64,000 nt of DNA from positions 6,438,292 through 6,502,291 of the forward strand of contig NC_069094.1 in NCBI RefSeq assembly GCF_947172395.1. Direction: 5' to 3'. Under the pieces are notes generated by a model, which saw nothing but the letters and a program-made list of their open reading frames with translations, did not search any database and was not told where the DNA came from. Shown piece after piece: positions 60,867 through 64,000 of the stretch (positions within the stretch are counted from its first letter, which is position 1; every line of letters begins with the position of its first letter). A program made the translations under genes and the position numbers. Source of the DNA: Bicyclus anynana (lineage: Eukaryota; Arthropoda; Insecta; Lepidoptera; Nymphalidae).

Positions 60867-61146
60867 AAACGACTGAGGTGGAGGAACTTTATTTTTCCCG
60901 CTGATACCTAAAATTTCGCATTGCACGCACGATGTTTAGATACATTATAAAGTTTATATCGGGCTGTAGCTTTCCTAAAACAGAATAATGGTGTCCCCAA
61001 GCAACTAGTTTCACCTGTTCCAATGTAAAATGCATTTGCTTCAAACAGACAGACAACAGATTTGACAATTTCTAAACTCGATAATGGGATGTCTAACGGG
61101 CTTAAACTATTTGTGTGGCTGTAAAAGTTGTCCACCTCAGTTTGAA
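60867..61146. mobile_element. candidate MITE with ~25-bp terminal inverted repeats
   Basis: Left 'aaacgactgaggtggaggaa' and right 'ttgtccacctcagtttgaaa' are imperfect inverse copies, spacing 280 bp in all. No clear target duplication. A 75-codon minus-strand frame inside (60908-61135) is not recognised. Confidence 0.5.
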
Positions 61147-61184
61147 AAAGGTAATTTTTTTATAAATAATATTACGAGATAAGT

Positions 61185-61262
61185 ATGAACCTGTATTTTA
61201 TTGATAAACATTAAAAACCTTAAAGACTAGACAGTTGGGGAAATGCATTTTGTCTGCTTACA
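61185..61262 (-). repeat. duplicated PCID2 3' tail
   Basis: About 75 bp that repeat the last coding bases and start of the 3' UTR of PCID2 (61737-61805 region). Both copies have 'ggaaatgcattttgt' and 'cttaaagactagacagt'. The copies differ at several positions, so the duplication is not fresh. The copy carries AATAAA (minus; 61197-61202), where the gene-proximal copy has ATTAAA (61740-61745). Confidence 0.75.
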
Positions 61263-61277
61263 AAGATACAACAACAT

Positions 61278-61739
61278 ATAGGGTAGTGGCACCAAAAGAT
61301 GAACGCACGAAAATTCAAAATATCCTATATATATCCAATATACCCACTACTTACACGTGTACAATTATTTTATTAGTGCATAGCAACATTTTATAAAATT
61401 GAAGTGTATGTCTGTTGATTCTATATAATATACTAGACACGAACAAACATGTACGTACATATTTTAAAAATTTTCGTCTGTATATATAATCTTTGGAAGG
61501 ACTGAATAGATTGTAATGGTACTTTCAAAGGAAGATAGAAGAGGTTATTGAGCAACATATAGTTTACTTTTATTTCGGAAAAATAAATGGTTTCCATGGG
61601 ATTTGTGATAAAATGAATTTCACGAGGACGAAATCGCAGGCATTTGCTAGTCAAATATTAATGGTAAAACGGCAACACTTGGGTTGAACTATAGTATAGG
61701 GTACAAAGTGTCTGATTTACAAGCATGCCACTACCCTAT
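61278..61739. mobile_element. 462-bp element with 14-bp terminal inverted repeats
   Basis: Left terminus ATAGGGTAGTGGCA (61278-61291) and right terminus TGCCACTACCCTAT (61726-61739) are perfect inverse copies. The interior includes a minus-strand fragment of the common 'gaaattcattttatcacaaa' / 'cgatttcgtcctcg' repeat. It sits between the two copies of the PCID2 tail. No obvious target duplication. Confidence 0.6.
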
Positions 61740-61745
61740 TTTAAT
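61740..61745 (-). promoter_or_regulatory. candidate PCID2 poly(A) signal (ATTAAA)
   Basis: Minus strand ATTAAA about 17 nt after the stop codon, directly at the border of the TIR element. A stronger AATAAA lies in the duplicated tail at 61197-61202. Confidence 0.35.
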
Positions 61746-61761
61746 GATAAATATTATAATC

Positions 61762-62567
61762 TTAAAGACTAGACAGTGGGGGAAATGCATTTTGTTTGCT
61801 TACAACCACTTTTTTATGTTGGTACGAAATGTATCCCTTGATTTTCCCCTGATATATTAGATTCGCTACAATACACTGTGTTTCATCTGAACTCATGTCT
61901 TCCTCGCCCATCATTTGCAATGCGGCTTGAAAGTTCGCTATATCAATTTGGTGATTATTTTCCTCAAGGTATACTTTTTTAAATAAATTCCTGTACGCTA
62001 TAATTTTCAATTTTTCCACAATTAAATAAATGCCTGCACTGATGAAAAACGATTCATGTTTTTCCATCACACTGTCAATTCCTCGTAAGTCTCCATTTTT
62101 GACTGTAGATATCAATTCCAAGAACTGCAATAAGTCATACTTTTCCAACAAACCCACAGTGGGCATGTATCCCAGTAACATTTTCACTGGTATCAAATAA
62201 GTCAAAATGAGTCTTTTATTTTTATGGCTGTTTCTATGGCATTTCTGAAAGGCGAAAGATAGATAGCTCTCTGCAGTGCTGTAGTCAGAGTCGAACATTG
62301 CTTTGCGCCCAACGAAGTATCTGTATGTAATTTGTTGGGCCAAAGGGAACTGATGCCAGAGAGGGGAAGAGTCGATAGCTCTGATCAGGGGTTTGCACAA
62401 ATGTAGTGCATTGATACGGAAGTAGACCTTCAGAAGTTGGTTCACAAGGTACAACATACCCAGTCGTTTTGTATCTTCATCTGACGTTCTGTTGTCAGCA
62501 GCACAGACTCTGAAGCATGAAAGCAGGCTCTCAGCAGCCTTTTCTAGAATCTTGCCTTCGCTTTGTG
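61762..62567 (-). CDS. PCID2: PCID2 last coding exon
   Basis: 806 nt after 'gatttgttctag'. Starts QSEGKILEKAAESLLSCFRV and ends at TAA. It holds most of the PCI domain. Confidence 0.95.
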
Positions 62568-64000
62568 CTAGAACAAATCATATAACATATTTATGAATTA
62601 TTATTTATTTTATAGCTGAAGTTTGTTTGGTTAAGGACACTAATATCAGGAACTACTTGTTTGAATTAAAAAAATTGTTGATAACATCTTCGACAATACA
62701 AAGTGACCATTCATTGATAATAGACTAATAATCCCCTGATTGTGCTAATTTTAGCACAAACTTTATGCAATTACTACCTGGTAAGGCCTTTTCATTTTGT
62801 ATAATTACTTATTTTCCATTTTGTATAAAATTAATAAAAACCACTCAAGTAAAGACTAAAGCTAAGTGCTCAAATACAGCATGTGCAGCATGTCCAATCC
62901 ATCTCCAGGATCTCATTACTACAATGCTGTGATTTTACTTCTGACAGCTATTATTGAAGATAAATCTTATGCCTTGGTTTGGCCTTAGCTTTTGGTTTGA
63001 GTCACATCATCTATATATACATAGAAACACAAATTTATTGTTTTATAGTTATAATAGTACTAGTAATGGAAGAGTGAGACCTAAAACAAGTAGGCAATTG
63101 CGTAACTTGAACAGATCCAATAACTTTAATCTATTTAATGAAAAAATATGCCAAATAAATTTGAAGTCCCTAGGAAGACTGTCAGATCAGGTCTAGTATT
63201 TACTAGAAGGGCCCAGCCCAATCTGAAGTGTGAACTTGGTAAAATAATAAATTTTAATTTTTAATTCAATTTTAGTTCAAAGTTTAAAGTTCAAATAACT
63301 AAAAAATTGACTTACCAGCGGTTGCTTCAGCTTTCTGTGCAACAAGGCGAAGATCCAGGCAAGCAGTGTACATGAGTGGCAAACACCAGTTCTGCTCTTT
63401 TTGGTTTTGTAGTATTCTCACAACGGCAACCACACATTGGCGCTGGTGACTGTATGCTTCTAAATATTCCTTCTCATGTAGAGCCTGAAGTCATAAAACA
63501 TCATAGTCATCATCATAGGATAATTGGAACTACTTACACAACATAGAATCAATAACCAGTTTTATATAATTAATAATGTGAAAAAGATAACTTTAAGTAG
63601 ACATAGCCTGTGTTATTGGTAGGTGCTAAGAGATGTAATGTATAATACATAATATGTATTTTTAGTTGTGCGAGTCGAACTTGAGCCCACAGCTTCAGAT
63701 GCAGAAGGCAGCTGCACTATTCAAAGTGCTTAAAAGCCATCAAATAATAATCCAATGGGTGATCATCAAACCCTCGGTCTCTCAGGTTTGAGTCTGGCCC
63801 CTTAACCATAAACAATCGAGATTTATTGACAAGACAGAACAAGGGATAGGTAATAGGTGCAAAGTGGTGTAAATTAACTGACAAAGGAGACAAAAAGGAA
63901 ATGTGATCTTATTTACCTTTACACATAGCAAATGACATATAATCACTTCATCGAGAGGGGCTACACAGTTCCCTTCAACTAGAGAAGCAATATCACTTGA
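61762..64000 (-). CDS. PCID2: PCID2, PCI-domain mRNA export protein (3' exons, partial)
   Basis: Three coding exons on the minus strand: 63917-64000 (continues beyond the window), 63316-63484 and 61762-62567, with GT/AG borders and matching phases (0, then 1). The stop is TAA at 61762. The product matches metazoan PCID2 over its whole visible length, with MLYLVNQLLKVYFRINALHL, 'LCKPLIRAIDSS', 'YVGRKAMFDSD', 'LANLIYQGKIKGYIS'-like and 'VVVSKQNAFPPL' blocks. PCID2 (yeast Thp1) joins the TREX-2 complex at the nuclear pore and acts in mRNA export and transcription-coupled genome stability. The C-terminal PCI / winged-helix region is complete, as far as can be seen. About 110-130 N-terminal residues lie outside the window. 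It is convergent with gene 1. Confidence 0.95.
63316..63484 (-). CDS. PCID2: PCID2 penultimate coding exon
   Basis: 169 nt between 'atgacttcag' and 'gtaagt'. Reads ALHEKEYLEAYSHQRQCVVA..., with 'QNWCLPLMYTACLDLRL' aligning to the conserved ENWALPVMY...LDLR block of PCID2. Confidence 0.9.
63917..64000 (-). CDS. PCID2: PCID2 exon (window edge)
   Basis: Minus strand. 28 codons to the donor 'gtaaat', reading SSDIASLVEGNCVAPLDEVI... HLLCVK. Cut by the window end. Confidence 0.85.

Noticed and set aside
60908..61135. 75-codon minus-strand ORF
   Set aside because: It lies wholly inside a TIR-bounded element and has no recognised similarity or splice context.

Overview
The window looks like a lepidopteran (moth or butterfly) nuclear chromosome segment. 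It is AT-rich, has small exons in long introns, and carries many copies of two tRNA-derived SINE families. It also has many 3' ends of a repeat with the recurring terminus CTAGCGGACGCCCGCGAC, and an insect errantivirus with a baculovirus-F-like envelope. No bacterial features, tRNA genes, rRNA genes or CRISPR arrays are seen. The species cannot be named from the sequence.

There are two host genes. Gene 1 is on the + strand. It has at least 12 exons between 22484 and 57117 whose splice phases chain correctly and give at least 471 codons ending in a stop. I do not recognise its product, and its 5' end was not found. Gene 2 is on the - strand (61762 to beyond 64000). Its last three coding exons are clearly PCID2, the PCI-domain mRNA-export protein (Thp1 homologue). 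The two genes converge, with about 4.6 kb between their stop codons.

Layout: 1-22483 holds no host exon I can support. It is a mosaic of SINEs, LINE tails, a triplicated ~0.5 kb unit (5.25-6.64 kb), a ~0.52 kb near-perfect hairpin (21.0-21.55 kb) and smaller hairpins. From 22484 to 30034 there are three short exons of gene 1. The next intron (30035-47674, 17.6 kb) contains a nested pair of LTR retrotransposons, both antisense to the gene. The outer element (31685-47066) has 412-bp LTRs, 6-bp target-site duplications, a decayed Ty3/Gypsy gag-pol and a striking minisatellite inside gag. The inner element (32374-41011) interrupted it and is an errantivirus with 241-bp LTRs that look identical, a 4-bp target-site duplication, a tRNA-Leu-type primer site, a polypurine tract, gag, pol and env. 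Its only obvious defect is one frame break in reverse transcriptase. Exons 4-12 of gene 1 follow (47675-57117), then an 11-copy 24-bp minisatellite, AT-rich intergenic DNA, two small terminal-inverted-repeat elements and the PCID2 3' end. About 75 bp of that 3' end is duplicated on the far side of one of these elements.

The most interesting points are: the retroelement nest in a host intron; two overlapping -1 frameshift heptamers at the errantivirus gag end; an env frame with no start codon but a good splice acceptor; a defective outer element whose LTRs nevertheless look young; the gag minisatellite whose units share a one-base deletion; and inverted repeats that bracket three internal exons of gene 1.
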